From an uncultured Saprospiraceae bacterium (lineage in GTDB: Bacteria > Bacteroidota > Bacteroidia > Chitinophagales > Saprospiraceae), in contig CAKZTD010000011.1 of NCBI GenBank assembly GCA_937921595.1, positions 1 to 36,807 on the forward strand: a DNA stretch of 36,807 nucleotides, given 5' to 3'. The translations under genes and the position numbers were made by a program. Within the stretch, counting starts at the first letter, position 1; every line of letters starts with the position of its first letter. Positions 1 through 8,182 of this stretch are shown piece after piece. The notes under the pieces are model-generated. The model saw only the letters and a program-made list of their open reading frames with translations. It was not told the DNA's origin and did no database searches.

Positions 1-52
1 TCGTTATAAATTGCGGTATAAATCATCGTGATTTATTAGATCCCCAAAAGGC

Positions 53-205
53 TTAATTGTTTTGCTCAATACGAGGTCGGAATAAATATAGAATATAAAA
101 TACCTCAACGAGCGGAACATAGTCTTTTGAAGGATACTTTACTCCTCCTTTATTTCTTCTTAGAATTTCTTTAAAAAGCTTTAACCCTTCTTTAACATCT
201 ATCAC
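53..205 (-). pseudogene. possible gene remnant or small ORF (50 aa)
   Basis: Reading the minus strand from a GTG at 205 gives 50 codons to a TAA at 53-55. The translation is protein-like: a Lys/Arg/Glu-rich amphipathic first half, then an aromatic-aliphatic stretch (VEVFYILYLFRP). A stop codon lies 24 bases upstream in frame, preceded by further basic codons, so this may be the tail of a decayed gene. I recognise no family. It could be chance, and the rest of 1-313 holds nothing else I can name. Confidence 0.22.
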
Positions 206-313
206 CCAACTTCTTCTTAATTATCTCCGTCTTTTAAGTATCGACTCAATATTAAACTGGGAGTTTATAATGAGTTGAGTTCTGTAACAACCAATTTTAA
301 AAATTATTTAGCT

Positions 314-538
314 ATGAAAAAGATTATTTTATTGACCCTGTTTACGGGTTTGGCTACCTTTTACCTATCCTGCCAACCTGATGAAAACCTAGATTTATGT
401 ATTCCAAATCCTCAAGAGGATTGTATTTGTACTCGACAATACGACCCTGTTTGTGGTTGTGATGAGGAAACCTATTCAAATCCTTGTCTAGCTGAATGCA
501 ATGGAATTTATGATTACACACCAGGACCTTGTAAGTGA
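314..538 (+). CDS. Kazal-type serine protease inhibitor lipoprotein
   Basis: A 74-residue secreted protein starting at ATG 314; an in-frame codon at 275 would only add 13 hydrophilic residues before the signal peptide. MKK is followed by a hydrophobic core and a cysteine (YLSC) that could be the lipidated residue, although the lipobox is weak. The rest is one Kazal-like module: a Cys-rich segment with YDPVCGC, then TYSNPCLAEC, ending in a Cys near the C-terminus, the spacing of bacterial Kazal domains. Such domains block serine proteases by presenting a reactive loop. It would sit on the cell surface and could protect the cell from host, prey or self proteases. The next gene follows after 42 bases on the same strand, so an operon is likely. 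Confidence 0.82.
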   Translation: MKKIILLTLFTGLATFYLSCQPDENLDLCIPNPQEDCICTRQYDPVCGCDEETYSNPCLAECNGIYDYTPGPCK

Positions 539-580
539 TTCCGAGCATGTTCTAATTTTAAAACCTGTAAATCTTAAATT

Positions 581-1069
581 ATGAAAACGACTAAATTTCT
601 TTTTGCCTTTGCAGTTCTTTCTATGCTGCTTTCCGCATGTAATAAAGATGATGAAGATAATCCAACACCAGAAGTAGACTATTTGATTTTCGGACATTTT
701 TTTGGAGAATGTCAAGGAGAAGAATGTGTTGAGATATTTAAATTGGAAGAAGATAAATTATACGAAGATTCTAATGATACTTATCCTAACTCAAGTGATT
801 TTTATAATGCTAGTTATACTGAATTACCAGATGGGTTATTTGATCAGGTCAATGGATTAGAAGATCTTTTTCCAATGGGACTTTTAGAGGAACAAGGAGT
901 AGTTATTGGGCAACCTGATGCTGGAGATTGGGGTGGTTTGTATATTGAATACAAATCTGGAGAAACTCAGAAATTCTGGTTATTGGATTTGGCCAAAGAA
1001 AATGTGTCTGACGATTACCACGATTTTATAGATGCAGTATCGGCAAGGATTCAGATTATAAATCAGTAA
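581..1069 (+). CDS. lipoprotein of unknown function
   Basis: A 162-residue lipoprotein with a clear signal peptide and lipobox LLSAC; the lipidated Cys is residue 20. It is followed by an Asp/Glu-rich spacer (NKDDEDN), typical of Bacteroidota lipoproteins exported to the surface. The mature part is acidic, with two Cys (GECQGEEC) near residues 43-48 and then an alternating pattern that fits a small alpha/beta domain. I do not recognise the family. It sits directly after the Kazal lipoprotein and ahead of a strong palindromic terminator, so the two are probably co-transcribed. A shared role at the cell surface is inference. Confidence 0.8.
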   Translation: MKTTKFLFAFAVLSMLLSACNKDDEDNPTPEVDYLIFGHFFGECQGEECVEIFKLEEDKLYEDSNDTYPNSSDFYNASYTELPDGLFDQVNGLEDLFPMGLLEEQGVVIGQPDAGDWGGLYIEYKSGETQKFWLLDLAKENVSDDYHDFIDAVSARIQIINQ

Positions 1070-1156
1070 TCCGAATGCAGTTTTTTCTTAGGAACAAAAA
1101 GCATTATAGTAAATGAATCAAAAGAAGATTTGAATAGTAATTTACGAGTTATATTA

Positions 1157-1188
1157 AAAGGGAAGTGATTCTAGAATCACTTCCCTTT
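1157..1188. terminator. bidirectional terminator, perfect 32-base palindrome
   Basis: Sixteen bases (AAAGGGAAGTGATTCT) are followed at once by their exact reverse complement, and both ends are A/T tracts. It lies between convergent genes (the lipoprotein ending at 1069 and the giant CotH protein ending at 1219), so it can stop transcription from both sides. Confidence 0.85.
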
Positions 1189-1218
1189 ATTTATTAAAAT
1201 AGAAATTTAATTAAAGAT

Positions 1219-4200
1219 TTATTTTCTACTCTCAAGAGAAAATTTCTTAGTAATGAGTTTCCTTCCTTCCGCTTTTACAGCAACATAAAAGAATCCATTT
1301 TGATGTCCTTTCATATTGACTCTAACTGGAGTCTCTGGGAATTCATCCTTTTCTATGACTTTAACAACATGTCCAAGGTGGTTGTAAACAGTAATATTCG
1401 TTGGTAAACCTACAAATTTTGGAGCATGCACATTGAATATCCCTTTCGATGGATTCGGGAATAAAAGAACGTCATCATTATCCGGAATTTCAACATCTCT
1501 ATAAAGTGCCGCACTAGATTCACCTGATCCAGCATTGTTTATTGCTGGATCAATCACTACGGTATAATCTTCCACTTCACCAAAAGGAATCACCTCACAA
1601 GGACTAGGACTAGCTCCTCGTTTCATAGAGATTCGCATTCTGGTTGCCCCAAGGCTAGCGTCCGTTGGCACCGTAATGGAGCCGTTAAGAAAGCCATTAT
1701 CTGTTCCATTTGGTGGTGCTGAAACAACACCTTCAAATGCGATTTCTGATGGTTCCTCGAAAGTACCGTTTTGATTGTAATCAATCCAAACTTTCCAGTA
1801 TTCATCATAAGTAAAATAACTATATCCAGTAGTCAATGCAATAGTGTAAGGGGTTTCTCTTTCGAGATTAGTACTGATATCTGTAAAGTCTGAATAGGTA
1901 GATTTTGAAGAAGGATTATTAATGGTGTTAAGCTGAACACCTTCAATCCATTCGTGCCAAGGGAAGTCTCCTTCAGATTCACAATAATCTCCATTACCTG
2001 TATCTGCTAATACCTGAATATTGAAACTACAAGTTTCAGAATTTCCACAATCATCAGTCGCCTCATAATCAATTTGATAATTTCCAATTTCGAAGAAAGA
2101 ACCAGACGGCAGTCCTCCTGTTTGTGAAATGTTCAAACCATTACTTGGACAAGTAGTTGAAGCTGAAGCAGCAGTCCAAGAGACATTTGTTCCAGTCTGT
2201 CCGGCTGGAGCAGTAATCGTAATGTTTCCAGGACAAGTCAAATCAATCTCGCCATTATCAGCTTCATTGACCGTGATGTTGAAGCTACAAGTTTCAGAAT
2301 TTCCGCAATCATCAGTCGCAACATAAACAATTTGATAATTTCCAATCTCGAAGAAAGAACCAGAAGGTTGCCCTCCTGTTTGTGAAATATTCAAACCATT
2401 ACTTGGACAAGTGGTCGAACCAGTAGCAGCATCCCAAGATATATCCGTTCCAGTTTGTCCAGCCGGAGCGGTAATCGTAATGTTCCCAAGACAAGTTAAA
2501 TCAATCTCGCCATTATCTGCTTCGTTGACGGTGATCGTAAATGAACAAGATTCTGAGTTTCCACATTCGTCAGTAGCAGTATAAGTTATGGTAGTCACCG
2601 TATTAATTGCAAAGGCACTTCCACTTGGAGGGCCAGCAGATTGAACAATTGTAGTTGTATTAGGATCACAAGTAGTTGTTGCGATTGGAGACTCCCAGCT
2701 GAAGACGATTTCAGTTTGTCCAGGTGCCGCCGTTTCTTCTCGGTCTGCGGTACAGTTCTGAAGGCTGATAGAAGTACCATCTCCTGTTGAAATAATAACG
2801 GTGTAATCTTCGACTTCACCAACTGGGAAGTTTCCACAAGGCGGAGCATAAGCACCACGTTGCATACTAATTCGCATTCTTGTATTTCCTTCCAATGCAT
2901 TGGCTGGAACATCGATGCTACCTATAAGATCTGCGGTATCTGTTCCATTCGGCGGAGCAGTCACGATACCAGAGTAAGCAATTTCAGAAGGTTCTTCAAA
3001 GACGCCATTTTGATTATAATCAATCCATACTCGGAAGTATTCATCATAAGTGGTATAGCTATAACCTGTGGTCAAAGTAAGGTCATAACTTTCTCCAGAA
3101 TCTAATGAAGCAAAAAGATTTGTGAAGTCAGAGTAATTTGTTTTTCCTGAAGTGTTAATTAGGTTGTTTAATTGAACAACTTCAATCCATTCGTGATAAG
3201 GGAAGTCTCCTTCAGATTCACAGTAGTCCCCTCCAGTCTGTTCAATTTCACCTTGACAAGTACAACCGTCTGCCTGAATAACATCATTAATTGTCGACGC
3301 ATTTTCATCATCACAAGAAGTACCTGGCGTTGTTGGTAAATTAGGATTGTTGTCGTCACAATCATCAATGGTACAAACGCCATCATTGTCATTGTCACCA
3401 TCTACACATTCTTCACAGCCATCTGGGATTCCATTATTATTAACATCTACATTGTCATCAAAACCAGGACATTGATCTACGTCATTACAAACACCATCGT
3501 TGTCATCATCACCTACTGGAAAACATTCTTCACAGCCATCAGGAATGCCATTATTATTAGTGTCTACATTGTCATCAAAACCAGGGCATTGATCTTCGCT
3601 ATTGCAAACACCGTCATTGTCATCGTCGCCATCTAAGCAATCTTCGCAACCATCTGGAATTCCATTATTATTGGTGTCCACATTGTCATCGAAACCAGGG
3701 CATTGATCAGTATCATTACAAACACCATCGTTGTCATCATCACCTTCTAAAAAACAAGGTTCGCAACCATCTGGGATATTGTTATTGTTTGTGTCAACGG
3801 TATCGTCGAAGCCTGGACATTCATCTTCAAGATCACAAACACCATCACCATCTTCATCTAAAAAATCAGGAGAGCCAGGAGTACAAATGTCTCCTATTGG
3901 TTCAAAGATTGGAGTAAGTGTTTCGTCAGAGTTTGCAATAAAATCAATCTCTGGGTTTGTGTCTCCATTTTCTAGCCAGTAAGCGAAAGTATAACCTTCG
4001 TCAGCTACTGCGGTGATTCGCATTGGGATTCCAGTGAAGTAGGTCCCAGTATAATTAAAAGGAACTTCCATTTGATTCCAATTGACAAATACATCACCTT
4101 TGGTTTCTTCTGTGTAGTCGAAAGTTAATTCGTAAGTTTCTCCTAAGTCGAAGTTAAGAACCATGAGGTCATAGAAAAAGGTAGGCCGGTCAACAAAGAA

Positions 4201-7137
4201 TTTTTTGTATTTATCTCTTTTGTTGGTCCAGTCTTCATAATCCAATAAATATGGATTGTCAAAAGCCCAATGCTCAACGTGTTCTCCAATTTCTGCATCA
4301 ATATCTGCTGCTGCTGCATCAATAAATTCATGAACTCTTTCTGCACCGAAAACCAATTCTATAAAGCTACAAGTCCGTTGAATATACTCGTCTTTGAATT
4401 CTTGATTTTCTAATAAATTACGAATGAATACAGTAGATTTGGCATCATACGGCCAGCCTACTTGAGTACCATCTAACACTTTTTTGTAAGTGTCCCGCAT
4501 TGGGCCGGTATTAGAATTTTCACCATACGCATTTGTTGTTGCATCCGTATCGATGTACATGTGTCTCCATTTTCCTTCTGGTGTTCTTGGTCTCCAAAGT
4601 TGAATGTTGTTTGCTGGCCAGTCAGAACTACTCATATAGATCATAGCGATCCAGTAATCAATAAAGTTGTCGATTTCAAATTGAGTTTTAAAATACTCAT
4701 AATTTGAAGGATCGCTTAGGTCGTTGTTTAGAACAAAGCTGTACAAATTATTATAGTGAACATCGTCTCCTTCTTTTATATCATGCTTTAACCTTGGGCT
4801 TTTAATTAAGTCTAATTCTTCTTCTTTTACATCATGAAAATCATCAAAGTAATCTCCTCCGTATAAGTCTTTGAAATTTTGAATACCGTAATATTCACCA
4901 TTGATATAAACGAGGGTAGGTCGGAAATTTTGATATTCAACATCTGTAATATCTTTAAGCATTCTATGGTTGACACCATCACGCATCATCGTGCCTCGAT
5001 AATCCTGTCCACTGTTTCTAAGGCGTAGTCTTTTATACTTTTTAAAATCACGATCTGGGAAAATTTTGTAATCAAGATCTTTATCTCCATAGAGATTATT
5101 CCGGAGGTAAATATTTAAACTCTTAAGCGCATACCTTCTTGAGCAGTTTCCAGAAATTTTAATCCCAGCGTTTACCGAAAAAGCTTCTTCGCCTCCAACT
5201 TCAAAAAGTGTAAGGTTGGCTGGACGTTCCCAATCTTGCCAGAAGTTTGCAATTACATTATTCGTACAAGTTGCTCCATCTGTTCCGTTTGTTCCGATGG
5301 TATAAATTCCAATTTCATCATCGAATAAATTATCAGGATCAGTGGTAATCATCAATACCGGTAAGGTTTCACTTAGGTCGAAAAGATAATTTCTAGTCTT
5401 CGTTTGACTCGCTTCGAATCCACTTTTAAATGCACGAGCTCTGATACTTTGAGTTTCAGAAACCGTAATTTCTCCAGCATATTCAGCAGAGTTTTCATCA
5501 GGAATTGAGCTGTCTGTTGTATAGCGTAACGTTACTGTGGGATCAATATGAGTGATGGCAACCGTTTGTGGAGTAGAAAAAGCACCATGGTCTAATGAAA
5601 TATCCGGTGCTGCCAGCCAAGATAATGCACCAGCATTAGGAGCCTCAGGTGTCTGCTCTCCAAAGATTACCCAGTCAGCAGCGCCATCAGAAGACCTTCC
5701 TGCAGATGCTTTAAAAGGTACTGGGCCATAACTGATCGAGTCAATGATGATTAGTTGATTGCCAATAGCCTGTACCAAAGCAAGCGTTTCTCCATCATCA
5801 CTTAATTTAAAATCAGCATGAAGGCCACCTAGGTAAGTTTCTTCATCTGCGAAGATGGTCAGATGTCCATTAGCAGGAACTGGTTGGATAGAAGAGATTT
5901 GCCATTTGGTCAGATCATCAATATTATCTGTAAGGTATAGGCCACCCAAAGAAACCGGGGAGTCGCCATCGTTGTAAATTTCAATCCAATCTTCATAGCC
6001 TCCGTGTTCATCAGTAAAATCAGTTCCGTTAGGACTGATTTCATTAATATAAATATCCGTGACCAATTCGGTTGGAGCAGGAACTTCCGCTTCAATGATA
6101 ATGGTTGCAGGAACACCCGAAGTAAAGTTGTCCGCGGATCGTGTTCCATTTCCTGTAATAATAAAAGCTATAGCATTACCACTTTCCCAAGAACTCAAAC
6201 TGACCGCTTCTTGGATTAAAGATGCTAGGTTTGGCGTTTTTTGGTTAAGTCCTTTCTCTTCAGATAATAACCATTCTTCTGGTTGCCAAGGAACCATACT
6301 GTTGGTTGTTGGTCTACTAGAAATATTTTGAGAAACTTCTTCAAAAGGAGCCGCATCACCAGATAGTTGTCCTCGGATTTCAAAATCAGCTTCTCCTACA
6401 CTATCATCAGGGTTTTTGGTAGAAAATTGAATCTTGGCATTAGTTATTGTTGCACCTTGAGGAATAAGAATATCACTAAAACGAAGCCCAATTATTTGAT
6501 TAGACCAAGCCTCAGTAATTTTCATTCCAAACTGATTGATGTTAACACTACCATTTCCAACTCCATACTGAACAGCATCGTCATTGAGCGTTGATATCTC
6601 GGCATTTAGTGTAATTGAAAAAGTCAAGTCAGGTGCTGGAGTTTCATTAGATGCATTAGGAGTGGAGGCTGTGAATATTTGAAAGTCGGGACCACCATCT
6701 ACTGTTCGACCATAAGAGACATCAGTACTTTGAGGACCGAAGGTAAGTTGATCAACAATGGTCACACCGTCAGGATTGACAAGAACGATATCTTCACCGC
6801 CACTTCCGAGTTTGATGTCAATATGCAATTCACCATCGTCAGTATCTTTGTCAGCCCAGAGCAATAAAAATCCTCCGGCAGGGACAGTTGTTAAGGATGG
6901 ATTTGTTGTTGGAATTTGCCAGATTGTTGGCGCAGTCAAATCATCAGAGATATAGTATCCGCCGATATCTACAGCATTGGCACCTGCATTATGAATTTCA
7001 ATCCAATCTTCAAAATCGCCGTTTTCATCAGCAATCGTGGATGCATTATCTGCTAAGAATTCATTGATCGTAAGTTGGGCGTAAGCTGGACTAGCCCATA
7101 GGATGCATAGCACCGTTATTAGTTGTAAGATTCGCAT
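1219..7137 (-). CDS. giant secreted lamin-tail/CotH-kinase protein with TSP3, GEVED and HYR modules, T9SS cargo
   Basis: This is a 1972-residue modular surface protein. In order: signal peptide 1-21 (ends YAQ); lamin tail domain about 22-165 (YINEF-like start, FEDWIEI, LLLWADKD); a DNRLRE/CBM-like beta domain about 172-355; second lamin tail domain about 361-500; chitobiase C-terminal-like module about 511-585; CotH kinase domain about 590-970; a divergent InlB B-repeat-like domain about 1000-1082; thrombospondin type 3 calcium repeats about 1083-1285 (DDDNDGVC and DQCPGFDD repeated); GEVED domain about 1303-1450; three HYR-like repeats about 1455-1710; second GEVED about 1714-1865; Por sorting domain from about 1888 (LLFPNPSKGIF). 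The kinase has the INGEYYGIQ motif near 745 and an acidic DTD motif near 858. The glutamate usually found after the first motif is Asp here (FKD instead of FRE). The gene at 11330 is a shorter paralog. CotH proteins phosphorylate secreted proteins; the substrate here is unknown. Confidence 0.93.
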   Translation of the reverse strand: MRILQLITVLCILWASPAYAQLTINEFLADNASTIADENGDFEDWIEIHNAGANAVDIGGYYISDDLTAPTIWQIPTTNPSLTTVPAGGFLLLWADKDTDDGELHIDIKLGSGGEDIVLVNPDGVTIVDQLTFGPQSTDVSYGRTVDGGPDFQIFTASTPNASNETPAPDLTFSITLNAEISTLNDDAVQYGVGNGSVNINQFGMKITEAWSNQIIGLRFSDILIPQGATITNAKIQFSTKNPDDSVGEADFEIRGQLSGDAAPFEEVSQNISSRPTTNSMVPWQPEEWLLSEEKGLNQKTPNLASLIQEAVSLSSWESGNAIAFIITGNGTRSADNFTSGVPATIIIEAEVPAPTELVTDIYINEISPNGTDFTDEHGGYEDWIEIYNDGDSPVSLGGLYLTDNIDDLTKWQISSIQPVPANGHLTIFADEETYLGGLHADFKLSDDGETLALVQAIGNQLIIIDSISYGPVPFKASAGRSSDGAADWVIFGEQTPEAPNAGALSWLAAPDISLDHGAFSTPQTVAITHIDPTVTLRYTTDSSIPDENSAEYAGEITVSETQSIRARAFKSGFEASQTKTRNYLFDLSETLPVLMITTDPDNLFDDEIGIYTIGTNGTDGATCTNNVIANFWQDWERPANLTLFEVGGEEAFSVNAGIKISGNCSRRYALKSLNIYLRNNLYGDKDLDYKIFPDRDFKKYKRLRLRNSGQDYRGTMMRDGVNHRMLKDITDVEYQNFRPTLVYINGEYYGIQNFKDLYGGDYFDDFHDVKEEELDLIKSPRLKHDIKEGDDVHYNNLYSFVLNNDLSDPSNYEYFKTQFEIDNFIDYWIAMIYMSSSDWPANNIQLWRPRTPEGKWRHMYIDTDATTNAYGENSNTGPMRDTYKKVLDGTQVGWPYDAKSTVFIRNLLENQEFKDEYIQRTCSFIELVFGAERVHEFIDAAAADIDAEIGEHVEHWAFDNPYLLDYEDWTNKRDKYKKFFVDRPTFFYDLMVLNFDLGETYELTFDYTEETKGDVFVNWNQMEVPFNYTGTYFTGIPMRITAVADEGYTFAYWLENGDTNPEIDFIANSDETLTPIFEPIGDICTPGSPDFLDEDGDGVCDLEDECPGFDDTVDTNNNNIPDGCEPCFLEGDDDNDGVCNDTDQCPGFDDNVDTNNNGIPDGCEDCLDGDDDNDGVCNSEDQCPGFDDNVDTNNNGIPDGCEECFPVGDDDNDGVCNDVDQCPGFDDNVDVNNNGIPDGCEECVDGDNDNDGVCTIDDCDDNNPNLPTTPGTSCDDENASTINDVIQADGCTCQGEIEQTGGDYCESEGDFPYHEWIEVVQLNNLINTSGKTNYSDFTNLFASLDSGESYDLTLTTGYSYTTYDEYFRVWIDYNQNGVFEEPSEIAYSGIVTAPPNGTDTADLIGSIDVPANALEGNTRMRISMQRGAYAPPCGNFPVGEVEDYTVIISTGDGTSISLQNCTADREETAAPGQTEIVFSWESPIATTTCDPNTTTIVQSAGPPSGSAFAINTVTTITYTATDECGNSESCSFTITVNEADNGEIDLTCLGNITITAPAGQTGTDISWDAATGSTTCPSNGLNISQTGGQPSGSFFEIGNYQIVYVATDDCGNSETCSFNITVNEADNGEIDLTCPGNITITAPAGQTGTNVSWTAASASTTCPSNGLNISQTGGLPSGSFFEIGNYQIDYEATDDCGNSETCSFNIQVLADTGNGDYCESEGDFPWHEWIEGVQLNTINNPSSKSTYSDFTDISTNLERETPYTIALTTGYSYFTYDEYWKVWIDYNQNGTFEEPSEIAFEGVVSAPPNGTDNGFLNGSITVPTDASLGATRMRISMKRGASPSPCEVIPFGEVEDYTVVIDPAINNAGSGESSAALYRDVEIPDNDDVLLFPNPSKGIFNVHAPKFVGLPTNITVYNHLGHVVKVIEKDEFPETPVRVNMKGHQNGFFYVAVKAEGRKLITKKFSLESRK
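2017..2532 (-). repeat. two tandem 258-base HYR-like repeat copies inside the giant CotH gene
   Basis: Copy one (2275-2532) and copy two (2017-2274) each encode 86 residues starting TVNEADNGEIDLTC and are nearly identical at protein and DNA level. A more diverged third copy precedes them at about 2533-2780. This points to a recent in-frame duplication. Confidence 0.85.
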
Positions 7138-7378
7138 GAGATTTTTTGGTTAGTGTTTGTTATAGATTACTAAACGGAAGTAATAGTTTAGATATAGATC
7201 CGTGTAATAACTTTAATATAAAAAGTAAATAGTATATGCTTTTTAAAACCAGGTAATTGCCTAATTAGAATTAAAATGATTCGACAAAAATTGGTCAAAT
7301 AACGGTATTGGGAAATTTTTGTGTGTGTTTGAGTGTGGAGGTGAGCTAAAAAACAGGAAAATGATGTTTTCAGCCTAA

Positions 7379-7410
7379 CAAAGATAGCTTTTTATCTTCT
7401 TGTTGTCAAA
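7379..7410 (-). promoter_or_regulatory. promoter for the giant CotH gene
   Basis: On the minus strand TTTG (7410-7407) is followed after 20 bases by TATCTTTG (7386-7379), a full match to the Bacteroidota vegetative promoter. The gene starts at 7137, so the leader would be about 235 bases, unusually long. The intergenic region 7138-7615 otherwise holds only the oppositely directed promoter of the sigma-factor gene. Confidence 0.65.
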
Positions 7411-7483
7411 GAATATTACTTATCATTCTTCTCGTTAAGAAGGATAAAGAATGAAATATGATAGCAATTAAGGGGGCAATACC

Positions 7484-7511
7484 TTGTTAGGGGCAAAAAA
7501 GTGTAATTTTG
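7484..7511 (+). promoter_or_regulatory. promoter for the ECF sigma operon
   Basis: TTG at 7484-7486, a 17-base spacer, then TAATTTTG at 7504-7511, matching the TTG-N17-23-TAnnTTTG pattern of the main Bacteroidota sigma factor. The start codon is at 7616, giving a leader of about 100 bases. This suggests basal expression by the housekeeping sigma factor, whether or not the gene also activates itself. Confidence 0.6.
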
Positions 7512-7615
7512 CCGTTATATGAGATAGTAAATTGAAGTAAGCGTCTTTTTTACTTATTGAAGCAACGCTATTGAAAAATTCACCGTATTGGTTAAAAACT
7601 CGGTTATTATAACCA

Positions 7616-8182
7616 TTGAATAACAAGAATCATAATATCACCCTCATTATCCAGGCTTGTAGAACTGGAAATCGAGCTGCTCAAAAGCGCTTGTATCAGC
7701 TATTTTTTAGCTATGCGATGAGTGTGGCATTACGGTATTCGAGTGCAAAGACGGAAGCAGAGGATATTATTAATGAGTCTTTCTTTAAGGTCTTTTCGAA
7801 ATTAGACCAGTACGATGAAAATTATGATTTTAAATCCTGGTTCCGAACAATTTTGGTCAACACCTCGATTGATTATCATCGGAAATATAAAAAACTAAAA
7901 ACCTATTCTACAGAAGAAGTAATCAATGAAGATGTAGATAGTAATCAGGGATTTGATAATTTACTTTATGAAGACATTTTAAAAGGTATCCAATTATTGT
8001 CCCCTACTTATCGATTGGTTTTTAACCTTTATGCTATTGACGGATTTAAACATCAGGAGATAGCAGAACAACTTAATATAAGTGTAGGCACTTCTCGATC
8101 AAATTATGCGAGAGCTAGGAAATTTCTCCAAGATCACTTTGCAAAACACAACGAAATAAAAAAGGTCAGTAATGGGAAATGA
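7616..8182 (+). CDS. ECF-type RNA polymerase sigma factor
   Basis: A 188-residue sigma-70 family factor of the extracytoplasmic-function group. Region 2 spans about residues 8-95 (ACRTGNRAAQKRLYQLFF, then AEDIINESFFKVF and FKSWFRTILVNTSIDYHR), and region 4 about 120-175 (LSPTYRLVFNLYAIDGFKHQEIAEQL, with the helix-turn-helix at NISVGTSRSNYARARKFL). It should redirect RNA polymerase to a small regulon. The start is a TTG at 7616: a stop lies only two codons upstream in frame and the next in-frame ATG is at residue 35, inside region 2. The stop codon overlaps the start of the next gene by 11 bases, which indicates translational coupling to the membrane partner. Confidence 0.92.
   Translation: MNNKNHNITLIIQACRTGNRAAQKRLYQLFFSYAMSVALRYSSAKTEAEDIINESFFKVFSKLDQYDENYDFKSWFRTILVNTSIDYHRKYKKLKTYSTEEVINEDVDSNQGFDNLLYEDILKGIQLLSPTYRLVFNLYAIDGFKHQEIAEQLNISVGTSRSNYARARKFLQDHFAKHNEIKKVSNGK

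Noticed and set aside
5910-6955. Several plus-strand frames of 60-90 codons inside the first CotH gene
   Set aside because: They are shadows of the long minus-strand gene; translations have no domain or signal.
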